From Bacteroidales bacterium (GTDB taxonomy: Bacteria > Bacteroidota > Bacteroidia > Bacteroidales > GCA-2748055), in contig JARGFP010000002.1 of the NCBI GenBank assembly GCA_029210585.1, forward strand, positions 248,001-312,000: a stretch of DNA of 64,000 nt, in the 5' to 3' direction. Under the pieces are notes generated by a model. The model was not told where the DNA came from, did no database searches, and saw only the letters and a program-made list of their open reading frames with translations. Position 1 is the stretch's first letter, and each line of letters opens with the position of its first letter. Below are positions 10,028 through 18,973 of this stretch, piece by piece. A program made the translations under genes and the position numbers.

Positions 10028-10402
10028 TTACAAATCATCATCAATTCTGCTCAGCACTCCGTCGGCCCATACATCCTCCAGGTTATAGAACGTTCTTTGC
10101 TCTTCCAGGAAGATGTGTACCACAATATCCGAATAATCCATTAAAACCCACAATGAATTATTCTTTCCTTCAACATGATGTGCTGCAGTGTTCAGTTCCT
10201 TTTTTACTTTCCGGTGAACGGAATCAGAAAGCGCATCCACCTGTGTAGTGGAATTGCCCTGGCAAATTACGAAATGATCACATATGGCGTTTTCAACCTC
10301 CCTGAGGTCGATGGTGACGATATCTTTTCCTTTTTTTTCCTTCAGAGCATCGAGGATTACCCCGAGCATTTCACCTGGTCTTGCTTCTTCGGTTTCTGTC
10401 AT
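10028..10402 (-). CDS. rsfS: Ribosomal silencing factor RsfS
   Basis: A 124-residue protein of the RsfS/YbeB/Iojap family, which binds ribosomal protein uL14 and blocks subunit joining under starvation. Family stretches are KGKDIVTIDLREVENAICDHFVIC near 20-45, GNSTTQVDALSDSV near 50, and SLWVLMDYSDIVVHIFLEEQRTFYNLEDVWADG near 85-115. Length is normal. It heads the ftsH-DUF2007-cdsA-psd string and is divergent from birA. Confidence 0.94.
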   Translation of the reverse strand: MTETEEARPGEMLGVILDALKEKKGKDIVTIDLREVENAICDHFVICQGNSTTQVDALSDSVHRKVKKELNTAAHHVEGKNNSLWVLMDYSDIVVHIFLEEQRTFYNLEDVWADGVLSRIDDDL

Positions 10403-10476
10403 TCAGAATTCTCAAATCAATTACTTTGTGTCTTCAACGTTATGATACAAATTTATATGTTATTTTATAACCTGAT

Positions 10477-10508
10477 TTTGTATCAAAAGTTTATTTTCCC
10501 TAGAATGT
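10477..10508 (+). promoter_or_regulatory. Bacteroidetes-type promoter for birA
   Basis: A -33 element TTTG (10477-10480) is followed after 20 bases by TAGAATGT (10501-10508), a partial match to the TAnnTTTG -7 element. The predicted transcript start falls just before the birA ATG at 10522. Confidence 0.5.
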
Positions 10509-10521
10509 CAAAAACTATACC

Positions 10522-11265
10522 ATGAAACACAAGCCGTTAACTTATCGGGAGATTGACTCAACGAATGCGGAAGCAGCACGATTGCTCCGATCGGGTAATC
10601 TTCCCGGGGGGGTGGTTATTCTGACTGATTATCAGAGTAGTGGAAGGGGACAGGAAAAAAATGTATGGGTGAGTGATCCTGGAAAAAATATTTTAATGAG
10701 CTGGATTGTATACCCTGCATTTTTGTCAGTACAAGATCAGTTTCAACTGTCAAAAGCTGTATCTCTTGCCATTACAGACTTCCTCGGTGCGCATTCACTT
10801 GATGCGCGGATCAAGTGGCCCAATGATATTTTGTGCAGCGATGCCAAGATCTGCGGCATATTGATCGAGAACGGGATCATGGGCGGACAGATCAGGCACA
10901 GTATCGTGGGTATCGGGCTGAATGTGCGACAGGAGAGGTTCCCGGAATTTCCCTGGAAGGCCACCAGCATGTTCCTGGAAGCCGGAACAGATGTGGCTCC
11001 GGGTGGGCTGGCTGCATCACTTGCAGGTTTCCTTGACCTGCGATACGATCAGCTGGCCGGGGGAGGGGCGGAAGTGATCAACAGGGCCTACCTGCAACGG
11101 TTGTACCGTCTGGATGTTCCGTCGATATTCACCGATGGCAGATCGCAGTTCACCGGGGTGGTCCGGGGGGTGGATGATTCCGGGCGTTTACGGGTGGAAG
11201 CAGGTGCCGGGATCACGAGTTACGGGTTTCATGAAATACGGATGCTCTGCAGGTCCGGAAGCTGA
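10522..11265 (+). CDS. birA: Biotin--[acetyl-CoA-carboxylase] ligase
   Basis: A 247-residue cytosolic enzyme that attaches biotin to carboxylase carrier domains, such as that of the carboxylase at the left edge of the window. It is the short form without the N-terminal DNA-binding domain, so it should not itself be a repressor. Seen: STNAEAARLL near residue 13, the biotinyl-AMP loop SSGRGQEKNVW near 40, DARIKWPNDILCSDAKICGILIE near 95-117, and GIGLNVRQ near 132, followed by a small C-terminal SH3-like domain. It is divergent from rsfS with about 120 bases between starts. Confidence 0.94.
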   Translation: MKHKPLTYREIDSTNAEAARLLRSGNLPGGVVILTDYQSSGRGQEKNVWVSDPGKNILMSWIVYPAFLSVQDQFQLSKAVSLAITDFLGAHSLDARIKWPNDILCSDAKICGILIENGIMGGQIRHSIVGIGLNVRQERFPEFPWKATSMFLEAGTDVAPGGLAASLAGFLDLRYDQLAGGGAEVINRAYLQRLYRLDVPSIFTDGRSQFTGVVRGVDDSGRLRVEAGAGITSYGFHEIRMLCRSGS

Positions 11266-11274
11266 CCAGGTGAT

Positions 11275-11688
11275 TTATTTTTCCGGGATTTTGAATGTTT
11301 CGATTTCGTCGATAAGGGAATCCACAAAATTCTTCAGGTGTGGTTTTACCAGGCCCAGCATCACCTTGTTGATCAGGGGTTCGATGGTGATGCGCAGCCT
11401 CGTGTCGCCAGGCTGCACCTCCTTCAGCTGGATCCAGAGGTTAAAGTTGTATTCTGATACGGATGGATCGCTGCTGACCTTCACCAGTTGATGTGGTGTT
11501 TTCTCAACAATGGAAAGGGCCACCTTCCCCAGCAGGTCCATTCTGAAGCTGCAGTGATCGGGGCCGGCTTCCCAGCCGGAGATCTTGTCCTGCGGAATGA
11601 AATTGTTGAAATTCCTGAAATCTGCTATGAAATTATAGAGTGTTTCGGCAGGGTATTCCGATCGGCCGGTTTTGCTTTCAATTTTCAT
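11275..11688 (-). CDS. START-like (SRPBCC) family protein
   Basis: A 137-residue protein with the pattern of a START/polyketide-cyclase-like fold: PAETLYNFIADFRNFNNFIP near the N-terminus and a long C-terminal helix IEPLINKVMLGLVKPHLKNFVDSLIDEIE. This family binds hydrophobic ligands in some members, but nothing here shows a ligand. It overlaps the 3' end of pyrE by 11 bases, so the pair are co-translated. It ends ten bases from the convergent birA stop. Confidence 0.75.
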   Translation of the reverse strand: MKIESKTGRSEYPAETLYNFIADFRNFNNFIPQDKISGWEAGPDHCSFRMDLLGKVALSIVEKTPHQLVKVSSDPSVSEYNFNLWIQLKEVQPGDTRLRITIEPLINKVMLGLVKPHLKNFVDSLIDEIETFKIPEK

Positions 11689-12340
11689 GTGGTTGCTCGG
11701 TTGATGATGATGCGGACCAGTTTGCCGGGTCCTGTCTCCATTTTTTTAACAGCGGCACCTGTGATTCCGTAATATAACCGCTTTCCAGCGCCTGGGCAAT
11801 CATGGTGTCATAGTCTGTAAGTGTTCTGACTTCCAGGGCATGTTCAGCAAATTTTTCCTCTGAGATCCTGAATCCATAGGTAAAGGTAGCCACCATGCCA
11901 GTCACTATACATCCTGCTTCCCGGAGTGCTTCCACTGCACTGAGTGAGCTTCCGCCGGTGGAGATCAGGTCTTCGATCACGATCACTTTTTGCCCGGGTG
12001 TATATGCTCCTTCAATGAGGTTTTGCATTCCATGTCCTTTTGCACTGCTGCGGACATAAATGAAGGGGAGGTTAAGCGCGTCTGCAACCAGGGCTCCCTG
12101 GGCAATGGCTCCCGTGGCAACGCCTGCGATCACATCGGGAAGGGGAAATGAGTCGCGGATACATGCTACGTAGGCATCCCTGACAGCTGTTCTTATTTCG
12201 GGGTAGGAAAGCGTTTTCCGGTTGTCGCAATATATGGGTGATTTCCAACCGGATGCCCATGTAAACGGACTTGCAGGTTCTAATTTTATTGCTTTACTTT
12301 GCAGCAGAAATTCTGCTATGCGCCTATTGGTTCTCATCAT
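11678..12340 (-). CDS. pyrE: Orotate phosphoribosyltransferase
   Basis: Makes orotidine 5'-monophosphate from orotate and PRPP in pyrimidine synthesis. The phosphoribosyltransferase signature VIVIEDLISTGGSSLSAVEAL, holding the PRPP-binding acidic pair, is near residue 130. The N-terminal segment WASGWKSPIYCDNRKTLSYPEIR near 30 and the flexible loop region YVRSSAKGHGMQNLIEG near 105 also fit. I start it at the ATG at 12340; a further in-frame TTG two codons upstream would abut the divergent NUDIX gene. Only six bases separate the two divergent start codons. Confidence 0.94.
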   Translation of the reverse strand: MMRTNRRIAEFLLQSKAIKLEPASPFTWASGWKSPIYCDNRKTLSYPEIRTAVRDAYVACIRDSFPLPDVIAGVATGAIAQGALVADALNLPFIYVRSSAKGHGMQNLIEGAYTPGQKVIVIEDLISTGGSSLSAVEALREAGCIVTGMVATFTYGFRISEEKFAEHALEVRTLTDYDTMIAQALESGYITESQVPLLKKWRQDPANWSASSSTEQPHEN

Positions 12341-12346
12341 TGACAA

Positions 12347-12961
12347 ATGTATAAAGTTTTTTTCAAGGACAGAACGGTTTATTTCGGGGATGATTTTTCA
12401 AAGGCTTTTGGAAGGAATACCGGCTTGTTCTACAAGTTCAATAACCTGCAGGAACTGACAGAGCTGGTGTATGTCTTCAATGAGCTGACGAAGATCGATA
12501 AGCTGTTTATTTTTCATGATGACATTCTCACATTATTCGAAGAATTCAAGGCATGCTTTAATTATATTGAGGCAGCCGGTGGCGTAGTGATCAGGACCGA
12601 TGGCAGGTTCCTGGTGATGAAGCGTGATGGGATATGGGACCTTCCCAAGGGCAAGCTGGATCCCGACGAATCCACTGAAGAGGCAGCATTGCGCGAAGTG
12701 CAGGAGGAGACCGGGCTGGAAGGTCTGGAGATTGTTCAGCCCATTCTTTCAACTTTTCATACTTACCAGATGACCAGGGATATGAACCTGAAAAAGACCA
12801 AGTGGTTTGAGATGAAATATACCGGTGACGCAACACCGGTACCACAGGCGGAAGAAAACATCACTGAAATCGTTTGGGTTGAGCCGGGTAAAACGGATTT
12901 TATACGAAAGAATACCTATCCCAGCGTGCTGGATGTATTATATATCAGAGATCTCCTCTAG
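12347..12961 (+). CDS. NUDIX hydrolase with N-terminal extension
   Basis: A 204-residue protein. Residues 1-70 form an alpha/beta extension without a recognised motif (MYKVFFKDRTVYFGDDF...). Residues 75-200 are a NUDIX domain whose box reads GKLDPDESTEEAALREVQEETGL with the Glu metal ligands in REVQEE. Family members cleave nucleoside diphosphates linked to other moieties; the substrate cannot be read from sequence. It is divergent from pyrE with almost no intergenic DNA, and its last 17 bases overlap the end of the convergent TlpA-like gene. Confidence 0.88.
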   Translation: MYKVFFKDRTVYFGDDFSKAFGRNTGLFYKFNNLQELTELVYVFNELTKIDKLFIFHDDILTLFEEFKACFNYIEAAGGVVIRTDGRFLVMKRDGIWDLPKGKLDPDESTEEAALREVQEETGLEGLEIVQPILSTFHTYQMTRDMNLKKTKWFEMKYTGDATPVPQAEENITEIVWVEPGKTDFIRKNTYPSVLDVLYIRDLL

Positions 12962-14384
12962 ACCGCATTATCCTGAACAATTGCATTTCCAGTCCTTCGG
13001 TAGCCAGTGCTGCCGGTGATTGCACAAGTATGCCCTCCCTGTCGAGCAGGAAGCCGGCGGGAAATGCCCTTACATTGTAGTTTTGCAACAGTTCCTCATC
13101 ATTTCCGTAAAACAGGGAGGTCCAATTGTAATCGTTTCTTTCCATGAAGTCCTTCATTGTGGCGGGTTCCTCGGTTACCATGATCGTCACCACCTCAAGG
13201 TAATCGCTGTGTACTTCATAAATGGCTTTCATGAATGGAAATTCCTTCAGGCAGCTGTAATTGTCGGGGGTGCAAAAATTCAGGTACACATATTTCCCCC
13301 GGAAATCCCCGAAGGAGCGTAAATTGTCGTCCTGGTCAACAAGGCTGATTTCGGGCGGTCTTTCACCAATTTTCAGTCGTGTAAGGTATTCCTTTATGTC
13401 GCGGGCATAGGCGGCATATTCAGGCAGTTCCGGATTCCTGATGACCGTGTCAAGCAGCATCAGCAAGGCTTCGCCATAGAAGTAGTCCTTTGAATAGATT
13501 CCGAAAATCTCCTTAAGGACAATCAGTTCAGCAATTTTCCTGTCGGGTACGGCAGGGTGTTTCATCATGGTATCTTTCAGTGCAGCGAGATCCTGTTTCC
13601 GGTTGATGATAGTGCCGATACTTTTTCCTTCATCTGTCCTGGAGAAATAGAACAGGAATTCTGCGTACATTTCACCGAAGAGTTCCATATAGGCAGGGTT
13701 TTCAGTGAGCGGAATTTCGGTGGAGAGGAAATTTTCCATGAGGTAGGCCAGTCCGACATCCCTGCTGTTGATTTTCAGAATACCGTACCGGAAGCGACGG
13801 TACTGTTGAAAATATGAAGAGGTATTGTGCTGGTAGCTTTGTTCGATCGCAAGGATGACCGAATCTGAATTGAATGAACGGTGCAGCCTTCTCGCCTCCA
13901 TCATCTGGCGGTTCGTGGAGGATATGAGGGTGTCAAACCTGAAGATCCTGGAGTTGATGTCGTTGCCTGAGATACTGGTTTCCGGGGCACCTGTTGTGAA
14001 CTCCCTCGCGACCTGTATATGTGCGACCATTGGTTTGAAGAAAGGGTTCCGGATGTTGTTTTCGGTTTTTTCTGTTTTCGGGGGAAGGGTGATCTCATAT
14101 CCTTTTCCCGGCGTGATGAACATGGTGATCCGGAAGATTCCGGTATTGATGAAAAACCATTGGGGTTGCTGGCAGGCGAGCTGGTGATTGAAGGTGCCAT
14201 CTGCGCCAACATGCAATGTGTCGAGGATTGTTGCGTGGCCCGTGACAGGGTTGCTGATTTTGCGAATTACCAGGTATTCTCCGGCAAACTGGGGTGCTTT
14301 TCCCATAAGGACCACATGCTGCGAGGAAACATCCTGGCATGCGAGTACTGAAATCAGGAATACCAGCGTCCGAATCAATTGCAT
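12945..14384 (-). CDS. TlpA-like thioredoxin-fold protein with atypical active site
   Basis: A 479-residue exported protein. The start chosen is the ATG at 14384, one base after the coaD stop, which gives a signal peptide (MQLIRTLVFLISVLACQ). The N-terminal third resembles the DUF4369-like beta domain common in Bacteroidetes thiol-disulfide proteins. A helical middle follows, then a C-terminal thioredoxin-like domain (about 345-475). Where TlpA-type proteins have WCxxC, this one has NFCTPDNYSCLKEF: the conserved second Cys is kept, the first position is Asn, and an extra Cys sits seven residues earlier. The usual dithiol chemistry is therefore doubtful. The DUF4369 assignment is tentative. 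Confidence 0.78.
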   Translation of the reverse strand: MQLIRTLVFLISVLACQDVSSQHVVLMGKAPQFAGEYLVIRKISNPVTGHATILDTLHVGADGTFNHQLACQQPQWFFINTGIFRITMFITPGKGYEITLPPKTEKTENNIRNPFFKPMVAHIQVAREFTTGAPETSISGNDINSRIFRFDTLISSTNRQMMEARRLHRSFNSDSVILAIEQSYQHNTSSYFQQYRRFRYGILKINSRDVGLAYLMENFLSTEIPLTENPAYMELFGEMYAEFLFYFSRTDEGKSIGTIINRKQDLAALKDTMMKHPAVPDRKIAELIVLKEIFGIYSKDYFYGEALLMLLDTVIRNPELPEYAAYARDIKEYLTRLKIGERPPEISLVDQDDNLRSFGDFRGKYVYLNFCTPDNYSCLKEFPFMKAIYEVHSDYLEVVTIMVTEEPATMKDFMERNDYNWTSLFYGNDEELLQNYNVRAFPAGFLLDREGILVQSPAALATEGLEMQLFRIMRSRGDL

Positions 14385-14385
14385 G

Positions 14386-14856
14386 TCAGAGGTATTTGGT
14401 GATATCAATATGCTCCGGGAGGAACTGTGAAGCATCTCCGCCATTCCGGATGATATCGCGAATAATTGTTGAATTCACGGGTGTATGTTCGGGATTGGTG
14501 AGCAGGAAAACGGATTCCACTTCGGGAAGCATTTTTTTATTGATTTGGGCGATGGCACGTTCATATTCAAAGTCTGCCGCTGTCCGGATACCCCTCAGCA
14601 TATAGTTCGCGTTCACTTTCCGGCAAAAATCCACGGTCAGGCCCTCGAAGGAGGCACAAGTTATCTTCTCATCGTTACGAAACACCTCATTGATCATCGC
14701 CACGCGTGAAGCAACGCTCATCAGTGGTTGTTTCCCGGAATGTACCCCTACGGCCACGATGATCGTGTCGAAAAGGCTGACCGATCTTCTGACGATGGAT
14801 TCGTGTCCCACTGTAAACGGATCGAAGGATCCTGGAAATATTGCGATTTTCTCCAT
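14386..14856 (-). CDS. coaD: Pantetheine-phosphate adenylyltransferase
   Basis: Adds AMP to 4'-phosphopantetheine to form dephospho-CoA, the penultimate step of CoA synthesis. A 156-residue protein of normal length with the nucleotidyltransferase motif PGSFDPFTVGHESIV at residues 8-22 (TVGH form of HxGH) and the C-terminal VNSTIIRDI near 128, equivalent to the ISSTxxR motif. It is followed within one base by the TlpA-like gene, so the pair likely share a transcript. Confidence 0.95.
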   Translation of the reverse strand: MEKIAIFPGSFDPFTVGHESIVRRSVSLFDTIIVAVGVHSGKQPLMSVASRVAMINEVFRNDEKITCASFEGLTVDFCRKVNANYMLRGIRTAADFEYERAIAQINKKMLPEVESVFLLTNPEHTPVNSTIIRDIIRNGGDASQFLPEHIDITKYL

Positions 14857-14996
14857 TTGGAATTTGTTTATCTTCCTTTAAAACGTCAAAACCTGATGTA
14901 AATTGGGAAGGCATAATACAAAAAAAAATGGAATGAACAGTTGAACCCTCTCTTTTTTTAAAGATATTTGTACCCTGAGATGTTGCATTCAGTTGG

Positions 14997-15782
14997 ATGT
15001 GGCACCGGGAATGGAAACACATAACGAAAAAAAGCAGGGTTTTGATACAGGTACTGATTATAGACGATGAACCTGAAGTTCAGGATCTATTGTCGATCCT
15101 CCTCCGCGATTATCCCGGACTTGAGGTGGTGGGGCTGGCTCCGGATGTGGATACAGCCATTCAGTTGACAATGGATAAAAAACCCGACCTGGTACTGCTC
15201 GATATACAAATGCCCGGAAAAGACGGATTTACATATCTTGAAGAATTGCGGAGCCTGCACCTCTACCCGGGAATCATATTTGTAACAGCATATGAGAATT
15301 ACGCCATCCAGGCCATCCGCAATGCGGCGTTTGATTACCTGCTAAAGCCGATCAGGAAGGAGGAATTGTTCCAGTCCATCACCCGTTATACAGAATTCCT
15401 TGATCGTGACAAGCAAGAAGATATCTCCAGGTTGATTGAGCTGCTGAAGAAGGCGAAGCCGGGGAGGATCAGGCTGAATACACGGACCGGCTATTTTTTT
15501 GTGGATCCCCTGGATATCATGTATATCGAGGCAGATGGTAATTACAGTCACATCAGGCTTACGTCGGGAAAGTCGGAAATCACCACCATGATTCTGGGCA
15601 ATATCGAGAAGCTGCTGGAAGAACACAGTTTTCTGCGCATCAGCAGGTCGTATATCATCAATATGAAGTATATCTCCAGGGTCGACAGGCGCGACAATAT
15701 CTGTGAACTTGAACACTGCGGGGTGGCGCACAGGATCAAGTTCCCTCCAAAAAAGATCAGGCTCCTGGAGGGCTATTTCTAG
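14997..15782 (+). CDS. LytTR-family response regulator
   Basis: A 261-residue two-component regulator. The receiver domain (about 16-130) has the acidic pair in VLIIDDEPEV, the phospho-acceptor Asp69 in VLLDIQMPGKDG, and Lys117 in LLKPI. A LytTR DNA-binding domain spans about 155-258 (GYFFVDPLDIMYIEADGNYSHI, FLRISRSYIINMKYI). No histidine kinase is adjacent. The first ATG is at 14997; a TTG at 15042 would begin the protein as MIQVLIIDDEPEV, the form most common in this family, and is a good alternative. The 21-bp direct repeats 100 bases downstream are candidate binding sites. Confidence 0.92.
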   Translation: MWHREWKHITKKSRVLIQVLIIDDEPEVQDLLSILLRDYPGLEVVGLAPDVDTAIQLTMDKKPDLVLLDIQMPGKDGFTYLEELRSLHLYPGIIFVTAYENYAIQAIRNAAFDYLLKPIRKEELFQSITRYTEFLDRDKQEDISRLIELLKKAKPGRIRLNTRTGYFFVDPLDIMYIEADGNYSHIRLTSGKSEITTMILGNIEKLLEEHSFLRISRSYIINMKYISRVDRRDNICELEHCGVAHRIKFPPKKIRLLEGYF

Positions 15783-15882
15783 ATTGGCACGGCAGTGGCT
15801 TCGCGCGGTATAGCGCCAGAAGATGATCAGAATATTTCCGGGGTATATATAGATTCCGGAATTTGTTCACTGCGCATTTCTT

Positions 15883-15935
15883 ATTTCATACGCCCACACC
15901 CTCATTTCATACGTCAATACCCCTTGTTTATACAA
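15883..15935 (+). promoter_or_regulatory. 21-bp-spaced direct repeats, candidate LytTR binding sites
   Basis: The ten-base sequence ATTTCATACG occurs at 15883-15892 and again at 15904-15913, exactly 21 bases apart, with a degenerate third copy GTTTATACA at 15926-15934. LytTR regulators are known to bind paired direct repeats two helical turns apart, and the gene just upstream encodes one. The repeats precede the small sorting-domain ORF by about 90 bases. The link to that regulator is inferred. Confidence 0.55.
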
Positions 15936-16023
15936 TAAGTCACTGAACACTTTCAAGTGGTCGGATTACCGTTTATTTTTACCCCTGATTCAGTTCTTTA
16001 TTCGCAAATTTAACCCTTTGGCT

Positions 16024-16194
16024 ATGATTGAAGTGTTTAATCTTGACGGAATGCCGGTATACAAGTACAGGTCTGACGAGAACAAGTCATTTGAGCTCTC
16101 GGAACTTGAGTCGAAAGGCTTGCCTTGTGGTGTGTATTTCGTTAAAATCAGGACGAAAAGGGGTATAGAAACCTCTAAATTACTTATTTGCTAA
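16024..16194 (+). pseudogene. Orphan type IX secretion C-terminal sorting-domain fragment
   Basis: A 56-codon frame whose product matches the last 50 or so residues of type A T9SS sorting domains: EVFNLDGMPVY, then LESKGLPCGVYFVKIRTK and GIETSKLLIC. Such domains normally end large secreted proteins and direct them through the outer membrane. Here the frame is open upstream to 15853, but that part has no cargo-like or sorting-domain sequence, and the conserved N-terminal half of the domain (the YPNP region) is missing. The best reading is the stump of a deleted secreted-protein gene, with its LytTR-type promoter region still in front. A small expressed peptide is not excluded. Confidence 0.65.
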
Positions 16195-16211
16195 CTATCT
16201 GAAAAAGATTG

Positions 16212-16247
16212 AAAAAGCCGGTTGTATGATTGCTGCCGGCTTTTTTT
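16212..16247 (+). terminator. Rho-independent terminator (bidirectional shape)
   Basis: AAAAAGCCGG (16212-16221) pairs with CCGGCTTTTT (16236-16245) around a 14-base loop and is followed by further T residues. The flanking A and T tracts would let it act on both strands. It ends the sorting-domain transcript and closes the repeat array downstream of lon. Confidence 0.82.
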
Positions 16248-16253
16248 TACCCG

Positions 16254-16450
16254 TTACTTGCCGGCTGCTGCCCCGTCTGCCGGCACTTTATACCGGACAG
16301 TTGCCGGACGTTGCCTTTCCTCCTTCTAACCTGTTCCGGTCAGCTGATGCCCATTGCTGTTTCTCTTTTTGGCCTCACCTTGTCAGATACCGGCCATTGC
16401 TGTTTCTGCCTGTTGTTTGCTATGATCAGTTGATGGCTATTGCCTTATCC
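16254..16450 (-). repeat. 43-bp tandem array derived from the lon 3' end
   Basis: Five units with an exact 43-base spacing. The anchor bases TCAG or their variants lie at 16426 (inside lon, including its stop), 16383, 16340, 16297 and 16254. On the plus strand the following bases read TTGATGGCTATTGCC, ATACCGGCCATTGCT, CTGATGCCCATTGCT, TTGCCGGACGTTGCC and TTGCCGGCTGCTGCC. Divergence from the lon copy increases with distance. No ORF covers the array. Confidence 0.8.
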
Positions 16451-18873
16451 ACCTTTTCTTTCAGCAGGGCCCGGTCCAGTACGCCAAAGATGTCCTGCAC
16501 ATAAGTAAAGTTGAGTCCTTTCCTGTAGATTTCCTTGATCTCTTCCACATCCCTTCGGTTTTCTTCGGAGATCACGATGGTGGTGATGCCGGCGCGTCGG
16601 GACGCGAGTATTTTTTCCTTAATTCCCCCTACGGGAAGCACCTTTCCCCGCAAGGTGATCTCACCTGTCATGGCGATCTGCCTGCGCACTTTCCGCTGGG
16701 TGAATGCCGAGGCAATGGAGGTCACCATGGTGATCCCGGCCGACGGACCGTCTTTTGGAATGGCTCCTTCCGGAACATGGATGTGTATGTTCCACCTGGA
16801 AAAGAGCGCAGGATCCACACCGATGATATCCGGGTGTGATTTGAGGAATTCCAGTGCAATGACTGCCGACTCCTTCATCACATCACCCAGGTTCCCCGTA
16901 AGTGTGAGTTTGCCTTCACCTTTGCTGAGGGAGGTTTCCACGTAGAGGATTTCGCCCCCGCTGGCAGTCCAGGCCAGTCCGGTGACCACACCGGCAAAAT
17001 GGTTGTCCTGGTATTTTTCCTTGGTGTACCTGGGTTTTCCCAGGATTTCCTCCAACTTGTCAACAGCGATTTTCCTGTCCACCTCTTCGTTAAATGCCAG
17101 CTGTTTGGCCCTTACCCGCAAGGTTTTCGCAATCTGATTATCCAGCTGTCTCACGCCCGATTCGCGGGTATAGTCCTCGACGATCTTTTCGATACTTTTC
17201 TTTGGAAAGGTTACCTGTTGCCTGGTGAGTCCGTGATTTTCCAGTTGCTTGGGGATCAGGTGTCGTTTTGCGATCTCGATTTTCTCTTCCACGATATACC
17301 CGGAAACGTTGATGATCTCCATCCTGTCGAGCAGGGCGGGGTGAATCCCGGAAGTGGTGTTTGCCGTTGCGATGAACATGACCCTTGAGAGGTCATAATC
17401 TATTTCCAGGAAATTGTCGTGAAAGGTGGAGTTTTGCTCCGGGTCGAGCACTTCGAGAAGTGCAGATGCAGGGTCACCATGTGCATCACGGCCGATCTTG
17501 TCAATTTCATCGAGGACGAATACAGGGTTCGAGGACTTCGCCTTTTTCAGGTTTTGCACGATCCTTCCCGGCATTGCGCCGATATACGTTTTCCTGTGCC
17601 CGCGTATTTCGGCTTCATCGTGGAGTCCGCCCAGTGACATCCGGATGTATTTTCGGCCCAGCGCTTCTGCAACAGATTTGCCCAGGGAGGTTTTACCCAC
17701 ACCCGGGGGGCCGACCAGGCAAAGAATCGGAGATTTCATATCTCCCTTCAGCTTGAGTACGGCCAGGTGTTCGAGGATCCGGTCCTTGACTTTTTCAAGA
17801 CCGAAATGGTCCTTTTCCAGGATCCTTGTTGCGCGGTTCAGGTTAAAATTGTCCTTTGTGAATTCATTCCAGGGCAGTTCCAGCATGGTCTGGATATAAT
17901 TGACCTGCACAGAATACTCACCTGTGGCAGGATTGAGGCGTTGCAGTTTATCCAGCTCCCGGGTAAAGTCTTTGGCCACTTCTTCGGACCATTTCTTTTT
18001 TTTGGCTTTCTGCTTGTATTCCGCAATCTCCTGGTCCATGGGGTTGCCACCCAGTTCATCCTGGATGGTTTTCATCTGCTGGTGCAGCAGAAATTCACGC
18101 TGCTGCTGGTCGAGATCGGTCTTTACCTTCGACTGGATATCGCTTTTCAGTTCCAGCATCTGCACTTCCTTGGAGAGGTGCTCCAGCAGGTAGAGTCCAC
18201 GCTTGACCACATTGTTCATTTCCAGCAGCTTCTGCTTCTCTTCCATGTTCAACTCACTGTTGGAAGCGAGAAAATTGATCAGGAACGAGGGGCTCTCAAT
18301 ATTCTTCACTGCAAAAGTAGCTTCTGCGGGGATATTCGACGATAATTTGATGATCTTGATGGCCAGGTCCTTCAGGGTAGCAGCAACGGCGTTGGCTTCT
18401 TCCCTGGGTTCTTCAACTGTATCCTCTAAGGGTGAAATCCTGGCAACATGATAGGGTTTGTCTGTCAGCAAGTCTTCCACCTTGAACCGTTTCTTACCCT
18501 GGATGATCACGGAGGTCGACCCGTCGGGCATCTCCAGGATCTTCAGGATATGGGCCACGGTTCCCACATGGTAGATATCCCCCATTTTCGGGTCTTCGAC
18601 ATTGGCATCCAGTTGTGAAACTGCACCAAGGATCTTGTTTTTTTTATAGACATCCTGGATCAGCTTGACAGATTTGTCCCTGCCCACGGTAATGGGAATC
18701 ACCACGCCGGGGAACAATACGGTATTCCGCAGTGGCAGGATGGGCAGTACATCGGGAACATTCATTTTTCCCATTGCCTCATCTTCATCATCTGCAAGCA
18801 ACGGGATGTATTCTGTATCTTCGTCAATTGGCACAAACAAATCTTCAAATCCTTTTGAAAAATCACTCTTCAT
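16426..18873 (-). CDS. lon: ATP-dependent protease La (Lon)
   Basis: An 815-residue cytosolic AAA+ serine protease that removes misfolded and regulatory proteins. Order: N-terminal LON substrate-binding domain ([20 protein letters not shown] near 38), a coiled helical region, the AAA module with Walker [15 protein letters not shown] near 390 and the Walker B region ending [11 protein letters not shown] near 455, and the C-terminal protease with the catalytic Ser in [10 protein letters not shown] near 716 and Lys in [14 protein letters not shown] near 758. Length is normal. A Shine-Dalgarno-like AGGAG precedes the ATG. The last codons form the first unit of a 43-bp tandem array continuing past the stop. 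Confidence 0.97.
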   Translation of the reverse strand: MKSDFSKGFEDLFVPIDEDTEYIPLLADDEDEAMGKMNVPDVLPILPLRNTVLFPGVVIPITVGRDKSVKLIQDVYKKNKILGAVSQLDANVEDPKMGDIYHVGTVAHILKILEMPDGSTSVIIQGKKRFKVEDLLTDKPYHVARISPLEDTVEEPREEANAVAATLKDLAIKIIKLSSNIPAEATFAVKNIESPSFLINFLASNSELNMEEKQKLLEMNNVVKRGLYLLEHLSKEVQMLELKSDIQSKVKTDLDQQQREFLLHQQMKTIQDELGGNPMDQEIAEYKQKAKKKKWSEEVAKDFTRELDKLQRLNPATGEYSVQVNYIQTMLELPWNEFTKDNFNLNRATRILEKDHFGLEKVKDRILEHLAVLKLKGDMKSPILCLVGPPGVGKTSLGKSVAEALGRKYIRMSLGGLHDEAEIRGHRKTYIGAMPGRIVQNLKKAKSSNPVFVLDEIDKIGRDAHGDPASALLEVLDPEQNSTFHDNFLEIDYDLSRVMFIATANTTSGIHPALLDRMEIINVSGYIVEEKIEIAKRHLIPKQLENHGLTRQQVTFPKKSIEKIVEDYTRESGVRQLDNQIAKTLRVRAKQLAFNEEVDRKIAVDKLEEILGKPRYTKEKYQDNHFAGVVTGLAWTASGGEILYVETSLSKGEGKLTLTGNLGDVMKESAVIALEFLKSHPDIIGVDPALFSRWNIHIHVPEGAIPKDGPSAGITMVTSIASAFTQRKVRRQIAMTGEITLRGKVLPVGGIKEKILASRRAGITTIVISEENRRDVEEIKEIYRKGLNFTYVQDIFGVLDRALLKEKVDKAIAIN

Positions 18874-18973
18874 TATGCTATTCTCCTAAAATCTATTTTT
18901 ACAGTCAATATGTCAGTTTAATTTTTTTTAAACCGGGGTTCTCTAATATGACAATAAACATGCCATACTAACA

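Noticed and set aside
15755-15852. Possible echo of the LytTR gene 3' end (GATCAG recurring at 15825).
   Set aside because: About 60 percent identity over 36 bases with a 70-base offset; too weak to include with the four clear cases.
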